A stretch of DNA of 64,000 nucleotides, taken from Juglans regia. Taxonomy: Eukaryota; Streptophyta; Magnoliopsida; Fagales; Juglandaceae. The stretch covers positions 20,196,341-20,260,340 of the forward strand of contig NC_049912.1 of NCBI RefSeq assembly GCF_001411555.2, given 5' to 3'. This document shows, piece by piece, positions 32,802 through 44,600 of the stretch (the first letter of the stretch is position 1; every line of letters begins with the position of its first letter). The notes under the pieces were generated by a model. The model saw nothing but the letters and a program-made list of their open reading frames with translations. It was not told the DNA's origin and searched no databases. The position numbers and the translations under genes are program-made.

Positions 32802-35800
32802 TCATAAGAAAGCGGCTTTTCCATTTACATGCAGGAGGGAAAGGCAAGCTGAGGAAGGCTTTGGATTTGAGCTCTGAAGGTCAGGGCAAGCTTCGGGGAG
32901 CACAGACTCCGAAAACCCACAAACATTGGAACATACCCAGGAAGTAGGAGATCCAGAACTAATCGATAAGGAGACATTGAATAGACAAATGGAAGTAAAA
33001 GGAGATTCTTCTATCCCTGTAAAGCTTCCAGCAATTGTGATATTTGTTCCAATCACATCCTTCAAGGTCATCTGATCTAAAACAGGGAGAGCATTAGGAT
33101 CATAGTTGTTGTCTGGATGGGATCCGCACTGACCAGTGGCAGCAAATCCCAGGTAGATGTTTTCCATTTCAACATCTGATATAATTATTCTCTTGATGTA
33201 TCCACCTCTGCCCTTGGTGGTTCTAAACACAATGCCGCTAAACGAGTTGTACAGGTGGACCTGCTCAACATGCACGTCAGAAATGCCACCAGACATCTCA
33301 CTACCAAAAGCAAGGGAAGAGCCTGAATATGATTTTAGGTGGACCTTTCTGATGTGAACATTAGTGGTGGGTCTCCCATAAGCAATGCCATACTCATCCC
33401 AACCACTCTTGAGGGCAATGGCATCATAGCCCATGTCAATGATACAATCCTCTATGCACACATTATCAGAAGAATCTGAAAGCACAACAGAATATAAATG
33501 TGTCTGAGCAAATATCTTCTCATGTATTCATTCATTTTGAAACAAAAAAGAGGAACCCCAAATGCATGCTAGAGAGAGAGAAAGGGGGATTGTAAATCAA
33601 CTAAAGGAGCAAACAGATAGTGACTGACATGTAATTTCAGATTATGGACTGTGAGACCTTAATACGACCTTAACATCACAACAAATTTACAATGCTTCTT
33701 CAAATGGTTAGATGATATCATCCCAAACAGAGCTCGGAGTTACAAGATACGGTTCAAATAAAGAGGAAACATATTCAAATGTTTCAATCTACTTATATTT
33801 TCCCAGTTCTCACCTAAGAATCGGGATAAGATAACATCACAACCGCTCTGGGTTTTCTGGCGCAACAAAATTTTATAAAATTCTGTAAGTTATAGCTTTC
33901 TATAATTAACACAGTAGAAAAGGCCAGGTGGACCAGATATAGACTTATGAAGAAAAGGCAGTTGATGTGAGAGTAAGCAGCATTTACATCTGAATTCATT
34001 TTTCTCACAAGAAACCAAAAGTGGCGAGTCAAATATCATTACTGACCTGGGACTACGCCAAGAGTGTAGGGGGAACCAGGAGGAGAAGAGATGGAGACAT
34101 TTAGAACATGCACATTACTGCATTGAATCCAACAAATATAAACTCAAATCCCTCCAATTGTTAGGAAATAAACTTATATTTTAGAGAAAGGACTTGTACG
34201 AGTAGCTAGGGCTTTTATAAATACCTGCAATAGACTGGATGGATGTTATATGCAGGGGCATTCAAGAAAGTAAGATTTGAAACTACAACATATTCAGACG
34301 CTATAAACTCCACAAGATGAGGACGGCTGTAATTCAAAGAATGACCACTATACCAATCCCACCAAACCGAGCCCTGCCCATTAATGGTTCCATTATCACC
34401 TAATGCAGCAAACAAAGGATGTCTAAATGAGGCACAGCTTACATAGAAAACATATTCAAAAATGGCAAAAAGAAACTTTAAGTTAGATATACCTGTAATC
34501 ACCACGTCGTGTAACATGTATCCATTTATCAAGCTTCGATATCTTCCTCCAGGAAGATCCATCCCTCTTCCATATGATGGTAATGGTTCAACAACTTCCC
34601 AATGAGATGGGTCCTTAGCAAAAGAAATTACTAATATTGTTAGAAGTATTTCTTGCACAATATCTTCAAACTGGTGCAGAAACCAATAAGACAGAAATGA
34701 TAAACATGTGGTGCAAAAGGGACGGGCAGAAAATTACCTGAGATCCAAGAATGACAGCACCTTTTTCCAAGAAGAGTGTAAGGTGGCTGGTAAGATTGAA
34801 GCTTCCTGTAAGCCACCTTCCCGGTGGCACATAAAGCTGAGCACCACCCTTATCAGCAAAGGACTTGAGATAGAAAATGGCATTCCGGAAGGCTAGGGTA
34901 TTCAATGTTTTACCATCTCCCACAGCACCAAACTCCAAGATGGACACGCTATGTGGTCTCGGCTCCAACGTCAGCTTGTGATCACACTGTCCATCACTCT
35001 CTTCTCCCTTCGTTTTGACAGCATTGCTAAATGCCAGCAGCAAGAGCAATGCCACCTGCAAGGCAGCAAAATAAAATGGGAAGCAATCGATTCTCAGAAG
35101 AATTTCTACAAGCAAGAGATTTTAATTACTAACACGCAATTCAAAACGGAAATGAGAAGATAAGGTGCACAAGCACAAACAAAAATGAAGAATTGGATCA
35201 AATGGACACCATTGGAGGATTTCAAACAACCTACAAATCAGTTACATGAAAGAGAATCAATCAATGCTTCGATTATTTATCAAGAAAAAATGAGAAAGAA
35301 TCAATACAAATTCCAGAGTGAATTAATCAATTCTCATGAAACCCACAGAAATACATTATGCAGGTAGAATCTGCTGCCCATTGAATTGTCACTACGACAT
35401 ACGAATGTAATCTGCGTTTCTCCACCGAAAAGACAGAAATTAACTAACTCTGAACTACTTAATAATTTGAGAAGTTCGTAAACGAGTAAACTGGAAAAAA
35501 TCTGCATTCCTTAGAAGTGACAAACTTTGATTATATCAAAGATTATCCATCAAAAAGCAATCTTAGAAAAAAAAATGAAAGAGATTTGAGATTGCACACA
35601 TAGAAAGACTGATAGATTTAACTTAAATCGAACACCTCCTTCAGAGCTATTGACGAAAGCAAGAAGAATCTGCAACAGTCAACACAGATATAGAAAAACT
35701 AGAAAAAAAAATGTGTGGGCAATTAATCAAACCAAAACAAAACAAAGGAGTTCTGAAGCACCAGATTTGGCAAAAATGGAAAAAATATGAAGGGAAAAAT

Positions 35801-35844
35801 ACAACAAACCCAGAAAAAAGAAACGTACTTACTAGCATCTTCAT
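32802..35844 (-). CDS. GH28 polygalacturonase-like / pectin lyase-fold protein
   Basis: Six coding exons, all GT-AG: 35844-35833, 35055-34738, 34613-34493, 34399-34225, 34117-34047, 33475-32802. Together they give 456 aa in frame. The 12-base first exon (MKML) joins VALLLLLAFSNAV to make a secretion signal peptide. The catalytic region reads VVPDSSDNVCIEDC, GYDAIALKSGWDEYGIAYG, AFGSEMSGGISDVHVE and FRTTKGRGGYIKR. These correspond to GH28 motifs I-IV, here in the variant of the plant subgroup resembling At3g62110/At3g16850. Canonical GDD reads GYD and GHG reads GSE. GH28 enzymes hydrolyse homogalacturonan in the cell wall. Given the altered acidic residues, true endo-activity is uncertain; exo-activity or another role is possible. 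A TTTATAAG at about 36078-36085 (minus) is a possible TATA box. Confidence 0.93.
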
Positions 35845-36279
35845 GGGACAAAAGCCTTGGGAGCAGTCACTGACCTAAGAGACAAAGAACAGACGGTGAA
35901 GCCCAAACACCGGAAAAGAACAAAACAGCAGCAGAAGGATGGAGAAAAAAAGGAGCAGGGTAAGGAGGAGACGAAGAGGAGGAAGCACCCACAAAAACAG
36001 GGGAGCTCTCTGCAAGTATAGTTTGTATGGGTGCTTATTATCCGCATTGATTATGTAAATGACACTAAAAACCAATGCTTATAAATGGCAGGGAAAACAA
36101 CAGTAGCATTGTTTTTTTAAGGGAAAAAAATGACAGCTTTCCATGCACAGAAGCGGAAATCAAGCTCAGCAAAGTGCAAAGAGAATACGATATTAATTAG
36201 CCACTAAATTGATAATTATTTCTTCCTTCCAATATGATTAATAACGTCTCTCGCCGACAGAATTGTTTGAAACGGCCCC

Positions 36280-36316
<37 letters not shown>

Positions 36317-36851
36317 GCCCAACAGAGCCTTTGATTGTCAGCGAGGGAATAGTGGTTATGCTTGCTTACATTTGTTATGAATTGATGAGTGTAAGGACAA
36401 AAAAGAAAATGAGAGAACAATCCCATTAATTCGACTAAATTAAAATCATTTAATAGAAATAATATTAAATATTTATATAAATTTATACTATTTTGACACG
36501 TGGAGTGATGTCGAGGGTGGTACGGGGAGAATGCGTGAAACTTGGGGTGATGGGAGAATAAAGGATGGAATAAAAATAAGTGGAGGATGCATAGGGCATT
36601 GAGACCGCATGTGGATTGACAGAGCAGACAGGGAGAGAGAGAGGGGGATGTGGGCCACCTCAATCATGTCGAAAGTTGCCAGCCTGGCATCAATCACTTT
36701 GTCTTTTGACAGAACATAACACAAGACAACACACCTGATCAGGATCTCTCGTGGGTCCCTAGGTGATGGTCCGAATTCTGCCACGTAATCTATCCTTCTA
36801 CTAATATTTTTTTTTAAAGACAAACGGATCCTATGGCAACAATCCAATTAC
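35845..36851 (-). promoter_or_regulatory. 5' flank of the polygalacturonase-like gene
   Basis: The minus-strand leader (36030-35845) is pyrimidine-rich (TTCTTTT/CTCC tracts), as in many plant 5' UTRs. A (GA)n run lies at 36284-36313. The long open frames here reflect low-complexity CT/GA bias and show no domains. Confidence 0.4.
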
Positions 36852-37040
36852 CCACGTTTGTTTTGTTGTGTAAGATAAATAAAAAAATAAAATAAAATAT
36901 TATTAAAATATATTTTTTAAAAATTATTTTTAAAAAATTTAAAAAAAATTAAATTATTTTATTTTATTTTATATTAAAATTTAAAAAAATTATAATGATT
37001 AGATGAGATGAGTTGAAAAGTTTTTTAAAAATAAACAAGG
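36852..37040. mobile_element. Tourist-like MITE copy
   Basis: Termini are CCACGTTTGTTTTGTTGTG and TTAAAAATAAACAAGG, roughly inverted. The core TAATGATTAGATGAGATGAG matches the family. Lies in the PG-like gene's upstream flank. Confidence 0.75.
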
Positions 37041-37199
37041 TATCATCGAGACTGCGATTGTATGTTAAGTTGAGTTGAAATGAGTTGAGTTCTTTATGAA
37101 TAATAATGAGTCAAGATAGTATAGTAAGTTTTATGACGCCCATTTAAGATGAATTTAATATGTTTAAATATTAAAATGAGTTTTGATATATTTATAAAA

Positions 37200-37431
37200 G
37201 AAAAATACTTTGGATCCCGAATTCGGAACCCAAAAAATGTCCCGAATGGGACTTTTTTTTTCTTTTTACCGAATGATTAAAAAATATTTTTTAATAATAT
37301 TATGAATTTTTTATTTTTTATTTTTTAAATATTTATGATGATTAAAAAAATATATGAAAAAAAAAAAGAAAAAAATTTGCTCTTTTCAGGACAATTTTTG
37401 AATCTCGAATTCGGGACCCGTAGCAGGACTC
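37200..37431. mobile_element. MITE with CCCGAATTCGG inverted termini and 9-bp TSD
   Basis: The left end contains GGATCCCGAATTCGG and the right end contains CGAATTCGGGACCC, inverted with few mismatches. The right end, reversed, starts GAGTCCTGCTACGGG, matching the GAGTNNTGCTAC terminus of other MULE-like MITEs here. Flanks TTTATAAAA (37191-37199) and TTTATAGAA (37432-37440) form a 9-bp duplication with one mismatch. A core relic is at 20320-20475. Confidence 0.75.
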
Positions 37432-37440
37432 TTTATAGAA

Positions 37441-38151
37441 ATTTTAAAAATGAATTGTGAATCTCGCGTGTAAAGAGATATTGAATTGAAAAAAGTTGTT
37501 AGTTCTAGGTATAAAGATGTTTTGAATTAATATGAGTTTAATAATTTGAGAATTGAGTATTTATATATTAGACTCGATTTAAAATTAAACTTAACTAAAT
37601 TGATATCAATAGAGTCCAACAATCAAACGGAACCTAAAAAAAGTACAAAAATGGGATCTTTTATAAATTCAGTTATACAGGAGTGTCAAGTGGAATGCCA
37701 CGTATCGGCATATATACCACATAGCTTTAGAAACAGCAAAAATAACACAAAAACAAGATTGGATTCCAAAAATGATATGATAAGTCTATTCATCAAACAT
37801 CATCATAACTTATAAATATGGTTTTATAATTATTCAAAAAATAAAAATAAAAATATTAATATCATGATGAAAGACTTATATTGGCTCGTTTTAATCTAAA
37901 CGCTATTACATTGAATCCTAACACTTGTATCAACTTTGTATTAAATTTATGAATTCCATTAAAAATTGTCGATATTGAAGTGAACATTAATGTAATGAGA
38001 GATACGAGAGATTAAACAAGGAGGAATGGATTTAGGTAGACCCCATGCTCGAAGATGAAGACGGTTAAAGAGTGGAAAAGGGCGGAGTTGAAGGAAATGA
38101 AAGAGTTTGGCAGCTTGCTGTGGTTGTTACTTGAATTAAAAAATTTTATTT
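37441..38151. other. No gene seen
   Basis: AT-rich intergenic DNA; a chance open frame at 37546-37815 has no domain. Confidence 0.5.
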
Positions 38152-38320
38152 ATTATTTTCACATACCACACATCATATTTTTTTTTCTCTTATCAAATAT
38201 GTGATATATGGATGATGAGTAGAAAAATTCAATAAGTTTAAGAAGAATAAAACCAAAAAAAAAAATTAAAATAAAATAAAAAATGTGATGTTTAATATGT
38301 GGAGATGATGAATAATAAAG
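38152..38320. repeat. Inverted-repeat MITE-like element
   Basis: Left end TATTATTTTCACATACCACA and ACATCATATTTT; right end AAAATGTGATG...TGTGGAGATGATGAATAATA, inverted over about 30 bp with gaps. The middle is A/T-rich. A related sequence may lie at about 51045-51190. Confidence 0.5.
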
Positions 38321-38403
38321 ATCTGCTTGAATTATTGAGGAGTTTCAATAGTGTCATAATCCATCTTATTCGAAAGTTATTTTCTTATTATATATATATA
38401 TAT

Positions 38404-38625
38404 ATATATTTTTTTTTTGTGCGAGTATTTAAGAATAGTGTCTCAACTAATTCGAGAGAATACAAATTTTTTATAAGGAGTTTCTCGCAAGTGCAATTCA
38501 TATCATTCAAAAGAAAAATCTCTTAATTCTATAATCTTTAAAGATGGTTTACACTTACAAAAATTTGAACGAGCATACCTCCGGGTTCAAGATTTTTACC
38601 ACTTGCCAACTCTGGAGATTTGTAC
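38404..38625 (-). mobile_element. tRNA-derived SINE, copy 2
   Basis: Read on the minus strand: A-box-like GTTGGCAAGTGGTAAAAATC, B-box-like GTTCAAATTT, then a body resembling the 18543-18753 copy (CTCGAATTAGTTGAGACACT) and a poly(A) seen as the T-run at 38409-38419. Confidence 0.7.
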
Positions 38626-40377
38626 ATATCTCAATAGGGGCGGAACCATCCTTCAGCTTGGGGCTTCAACCCCCATAATTTCTGAAAATCACAAGAGAAA
38701 AAAACAAACAATAACGTGTGCATGAGAAAAAAAAATATTATTTTCAAAACTTTGCCCACAGCTTCAATTTGGTGAGTCCGTCCCACGATCTCAAGACAGA
38801 AATGGATAGCAATCTTCGAACAGACGAAGAAATTTAAGGCTAGGGTTGGAGCTTTTATGATGGAAACTGCAGAGAGCAGCACTGACAATAAAGAAGTACG
38901 ATGGCGAATTACGAGACAAACAGAAGAAAAAAGAGAGGAAAAAAAAAAAAAAGGGAATAGAAGTTGGACATGAAGCCCTTTTACCGAAGAAATAATGTTG
39001 TTTGGTGAATGTACGCACAAGAAGCTAGCTAGCTTTTATGTCGCTACCACAAGTCGTTGATTGCAGAAATATCCTACTTTTGACGTTGGAGTGAACATCG
39101 ATGTCGGGCAGTGTGAACTGTGAACGGCTAAATGCAGCTAAGCAGACACAAAAATCCGGGATCCCACCTTCCCCAATGATCTTTTAAGCGTTGGAATGCA
39201 ACGAAAAGTCTTGGAGACACAGCCTAGTTTTGGACATCTTGGCTCATCATGTTTGATAATTTTGTAGTACTTGTGGGGCTTGTATGGCTCAATCTTTTGC
39301 TGCTTTTTGCTCTTGTATTTCTGTTGGGTCCGTATCCCAACTCCATGCAAGTCTTTTTTCTGTTGATGAAACTTGGGTTTGTTTACTTACTAACAGAAGT
39401 GTCCAGAGCCCAGACTTAAATCAAATGTAGGAGTCTGTCCAAGTTCCTGTTTATCATAATTTCTAGTGTAAGTTCTTGACCAAAATCAATATTCAAACCC
39501 AAAACATCCGATTAATAACCAAACGTCTTCTAGTGAAGTAACACGTGGCTGGCACTTGTTTTCTTCAATAATCACAAAAAAAAAAAAAAGAGTTTCGGGT
39601 GTAGATCGATCTGACTTTGAAGGTTAAAAGGGTCCTCGATTTCAGCCATAAAATTAGATTTGGCATTTTCAAAATCATCATCCAAGTACTGTTCAAGTTT
39701 GCAATGTGATTTGACAAAACAGTGATTGAGATTGTTTATGCCAACTCATACAGAAGGCTCATTGTTGCACCAGTCCTGCCTGAAACTGAGAGAGAGAGAC
39801 TCCTCCAAAATTCCCATACCATATTAGGGACAATGCAATTTGCATTTGCATTCCGTACATTTCCATTTCCAGAGAAACTCAACTACCAGTTTCGTGGAGT
39901 ATTATGTAGTACATAATAGATTGTCATAGATGTACACAAAATATGTACTAAGAAAGATGCAGTTCATGGCACACACCAAAGGATCGAGTTTTGATGAGTT
40001 CGTTGGGCACAACAAATGGGTGGGGATGTCCGTACGTATGATCTGTTTAATAGGGTTTATCTTTGAAACAATCGCTCCGTCTATGCAAGTTTTTTTTTTT
40101 TATAATAAAATGCAAGTTTACATGCTAACTTGGTAATGATAATATATCAGTCTTGGATTATCAAAAAGTCTTAACATAAAAATTTAAGTCAAAACAAAAC
40201 TGACAGGCACATCAACATGTTAAAAGTCACTTTTGTAGGATTCCTCCCAAGTAATTTTCTTATCATCAATCGATTGCACTACATTACCTTAACCATATAT
40301 TTGTCCTTTCAACTCCTTTTCTTGGGCTCAAAAGAACTATCGTTACTACAGCACGTCTCTTCATTTATTTTCGTAAA
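38626..40377. other. No gene seen
   Basis: Intergenic. Several short open frames (for example minus 39350-39138 and plus 39722-39916) lack domains and splice support. Confidence 0.45.
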
Positions 40378-40546
40378 TCAGATGAGATTGGTTGATATCA
40401 AAGTTAAAATCTGAATGAAATATTATTAGTATATATTTTTTTAATATTATTTTTATTTTGAGATTTGAAAAAATTGAATTATTTATTTTATTTTATATAA
40501 AAATTTGATAAAATTATAATAATTAGATAAGATGAAACAAACGAGA
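40378..40546. mobile_element. Tourist-like MITE copy
   Basis: Starts CAGATGAGATTGG and ends GATAAGATGAAACAAACGAGAC. The core TTTATTTTGAGATTTGAAAA matches the family. Confidence 0.7.
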
Positions 40547-41622
40547 CAGGAGCTTTTACCATAACTTGATTGTGATGCGCATACTAGAAATAAGATAAGA
40601 ATAAGCAGTTTAAAAAAAAAAAAAAGAGGATAAGAATAAGCAGAGAATAGGTGCAACTTCTAAACCAAACTAGTTCCTGTTGTAACTTAGCTGCCTCTGT
40701 TGAGACTGAGCCCTCCTATTTCTATTCCTGAACTCAGCAATTATCCCCACCCTTATCCCCCCGATTGTCCCTAAAGAGATGGTGGGAAGCACAGCACCAT
40801 TGGTGCACTGGAGTACTTACTTTTCAATTCCAAGTTCCAACCGAAAATGGAAACCTGCAAAATTTACCCGTTGCCTTTCAACCTATGGTCTATAAGATAC
40901 CCTTACAATCAAAACCTCTTTAATGTTCTACACTAAACTCCCATCTAATCAATGAGTTAGTCTACGTACAATTTTCAAATAGAGACTGCTCATGCAAGTC
41001 TATACAATTATATTTAAAAAAAAAATTAAAAATTACAATAATATCTTTTTTAAAATGATATTTTTTCTCCTTTTACTCTATTTATCAATGGAACTACACA
41101 TGCAGTCCCTCACTCAAGACTGCAAATAAAATTTCTCCTAATCAACACCTGTCTATCAAAATTTGCCCTATACTGAACCGAGTAAGGTGGGCAAAAAGAT
41201 GGGAATTAAACAAGAAAAAGAAAATGTTAGGATTGAGCATAATAAATACAACAAAAGAGAGAGGAACAAGAAAAATGAACTATTTTCTTTTTTTTTTCTT
41301 CAAACTAAAATAAGAAATATAGACTTCTTACTCCTTTTCTGCAATTCCAAATTTTGAGTATTCAATTTGCACAAACACGCACAACCAACAGAAGCAAACT
41401 GCTGAATAAGTGAATAGGCAGAAAAGTGATTTAACATTGTAAGAAATAATTAAATATCTATTCTGTCAGACCAAATCCATATAATGTACACAAATTTATG
41501 TTCCCTTAACCCATTTTCCTATGCTCACTCATTTGGTGAGGCATATGTGAAATGCCAACCAACTAATGTTATATTATACATGAATAACAAATAAATGAGG
41601 ACTTTGGAATGCACACGTTTTT
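40547..41622. other. Downstream flank of TPR2
   Basis: Contains a possible MULE-like MITE relic at about 40975-41140 (AGAGACTGCTCATGCAAGTC ... CTCAAGACTGCAAATAAAAT, roughly inverted), without a clear target duplication. No gene seen. The TPR2 3' UTR should lie just below 41623. Confidence 0.4.
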
Positions 41623-44600
41623 TCATCTTTGGAGCTGCTCGGAAGCAGCAGCATTAGTAGTGGAAGATGAAGCTGTCCTGCCATTCTGCATACCATTATC
41701 AACAGGCACTGCCGCTACCCACTTCCCCTCGGAATCTGAGGGCTCAATAACTTTAACACATCCATCGGTAAGTCCAACAGCAAATTGATTTGGGTCCTGG
41801 GGATGTGCAGCAAGGACTAGGGGGAATAGAGTTTGGCTGTCACAAAGTGATACATAAATGAAATTAAACACAAATATCACAAAATAATATGACATGTTGT
41901 TAGTCCAGCAAAGCAACTGTAGGAAAATGCTATTAATCATCACTAAACGGTGCCTTATTTTTCTCTTAAACATGCATTTTGCATGAGTAGAAATATGTAA
42001 ATGCACGAAACATAGGTCCTACCATATCACCAAATAAATAATACTGCATTGGTAGTTCGGTAGTGCAGTACAAAGGCATACCTGTTTGACGATGCATGTG
42101 AGAGGTATGCGGATGCAGCAATTCGACATCTCAATTTCAGGTTATTGGCATCAAAAACTCCAACATTACCATCAGTGAAAGTAGCATAAACTAGTTGGCT
42201 ATTGCAGGAATATGATGCACACGATATAGGTGCAGATAATACATCTTGTAGCACCCACTGCAGTTTAAGAACATGTCAAATAGTTGTTTCCCACTAACCA
42301 ATGAACATAGATTGCTTCTAAGCAAAAGAGTTTACCTGTTGAATCCATTCCATCTTCAAAGCATCATACACTGCTAGCTGGGTCTCATGGCATACCAACA
42401 CGTGGATTTGATCAGAGTGGAACTGCACTCGAGTGTCACCAACAGGCACCTTTCCAGCAGGCAGTTCAATTGTAATTGATTTCCTCTTCTCCCAGGATTC
42501 AGTGTTCCAGAAGCAAAGCTATAAAAAGGAATTCATTGAAAAGATAACACTTGATGAATTCCATGAAGAGTAACACTGGGACAAGTACAAGAGGATATAA
42601 AAAATATCAAACCATCAAAATCTTACGTCTCAGAGAGTGCATCAATATTCAGGCCAGTCTAAAGCCTGATTTGGTTTCACAAACCTTTCAAACCATCTCA
42701 TCTCAGCATCCAAACACCATTCAAACAGAAACATTTTTCAAATTCAAATTTTCCACTTTTCAACTTTTTCATCTGATCATTACCTAATCAGTACAACTTT
42801 CTCAAACTTCCAAACAAAACACAAAAAATAATTCAACTTTTTCAAATCTTAAAACAAAAAATAATATTAAAAATATATATTCTAACCCTTTTTAACTTTA
42901 TAATTTTTTTGTTCAACTTTTTCTCTCATTTCCCAAAACCCTATAAAAATCTTAACTCAAACCATTTCACTACTATTCACAAATTATCTCACTACTATTC
43001 ACAAATTTCTCATCTCATCTCATCTGTGTAACTAAACAAGGCCTAAGGACATATCCATGAACAATTTTTTTTAGAAATAATTCTTTTTGAAAACCAACAC
43101 GTGTCCCAGCACAAACAGAACTTTATTGATCTAAAAGCTCAGTCCGTTAGTTTTGAAGCACATTAGACAACCACCCCAACTTACATGGAACAAAATCATA
43201 AACAAGCAAAAAAAAAAGACAAAGAAGAAGAATCATTGGTGCAAAATACCTGAGCATCAGCCCCTGATGAAACCAGGACATTCAGGCTGGTGGAAAAAGC
43301 TAAACCAGTGATGTGCTTCTGGTGACCTTTCAGTTTTGTTTTGACCTAACAGCAAAGGAGTTAACATCTCATGACAATCAACAGAATTCAAATCCACAAC
43401 ATCGGACATAAGAAAATGCTTATACTAATTACCTCGTCCACCCTAACATTGTAAATGTGAATGGTTGAGTCCTCCATTCCAATTGCTATGATGTTATTAT
43501 CATGAGGATGAAAAGCAAGAAAGGTTGAGGCCGGTGGAGGTGGCATAAAAGTAGTCATCACCTGCAAATAAAGTGATTTTGACCCATATAAATACTTTGT
43601 TGGTGGTAACAAAATTAATGAAAACATATAAAGCTCACAAAAAAAGCTTACGGTATTCTAAAATCCAATCCAATACACACATTTGCTACTAATTTACCTT
43701 AATTTTTCCTTATCAGTAATTTACCTTAAACGTCATCATATTAAACAGTGAAACTTTCCCCCCACAGGCAGACATTACATATGAATCATTCTTTGAGAGT
43801 GCCACACATGGAACTGCTTCTTCAGAATTCTCTGGAACATCATTAGTCATAACAAGACCGCTGCTTGGCAGCCAATGTTGTGGAACAACCCTGGCAGTGG
43901 CCTACAAACCCAACAAGGAATCAGAAATATTTCATGGCAATTTAAAACAAGTGTTCTACACAAATTATGCTAAAACATACAGCACTTACATATATATATA
44001 TATATGTATGTATGTATGTATGTATGCCTCACAGCATAACAGGAACTTAAGCAATCGTGCATCATGTATATGCATAGAAGTTCTGATACTTTAAGAGGTA
44101 AAAAGCCATCACCTTTCCACTTGGGTTTTGTTCACAACGGCTCCATTTCCAAAGCTTCTGGACTCCAGTTGAACCAAGTGCCAGGATGCCAATACCAGAA
44201 TTCGTGTAAAGAAGTCGAGCAACCTTAAAGCAAATGAGACTATTTTTAGATAATAAACTTGGTGGCATGAGATCAATATTATACTCTCAAAAAATTAAAA
44301 TGCGTATAGAAATAAGAAATTACAACATAACCTTTTTAGCAGGATCTATGCTATCTGGCAAAGTAATGGCTCGACACTGAACAGGTTCAACAATTTCGAC
44401 CAGTTCCCAAGGCTTGGATTTATCAGATACATCATCTAAACTTCTTTGCCTTTCCATGCTTCTACTGATAGGATCTACTCCATTCTACGGAAAAAAAAAA
44501 AAACAATCATTATTAAAGGCAACGGAAAAAAATGAATACCTTGAGAAGACAACTAAACTATAGCATTCAACTACAGGTATCAAATCTATTTGCTAGAAGG

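Noticed and set aside
36283..36847. Two overlapping minus-strand open frames of about 120 codons upstream of the PG-like gene
   Set aside because: They sit on a (GA)n run and CT-rich DNA; the translations are Leu/Ser low-complexity with no family resemblance.
39138..39350. Minus-strand frame rich in Lys and Tyr
   Set aside because: No recognisable domain, upstream context or splice partner; most likely chance.
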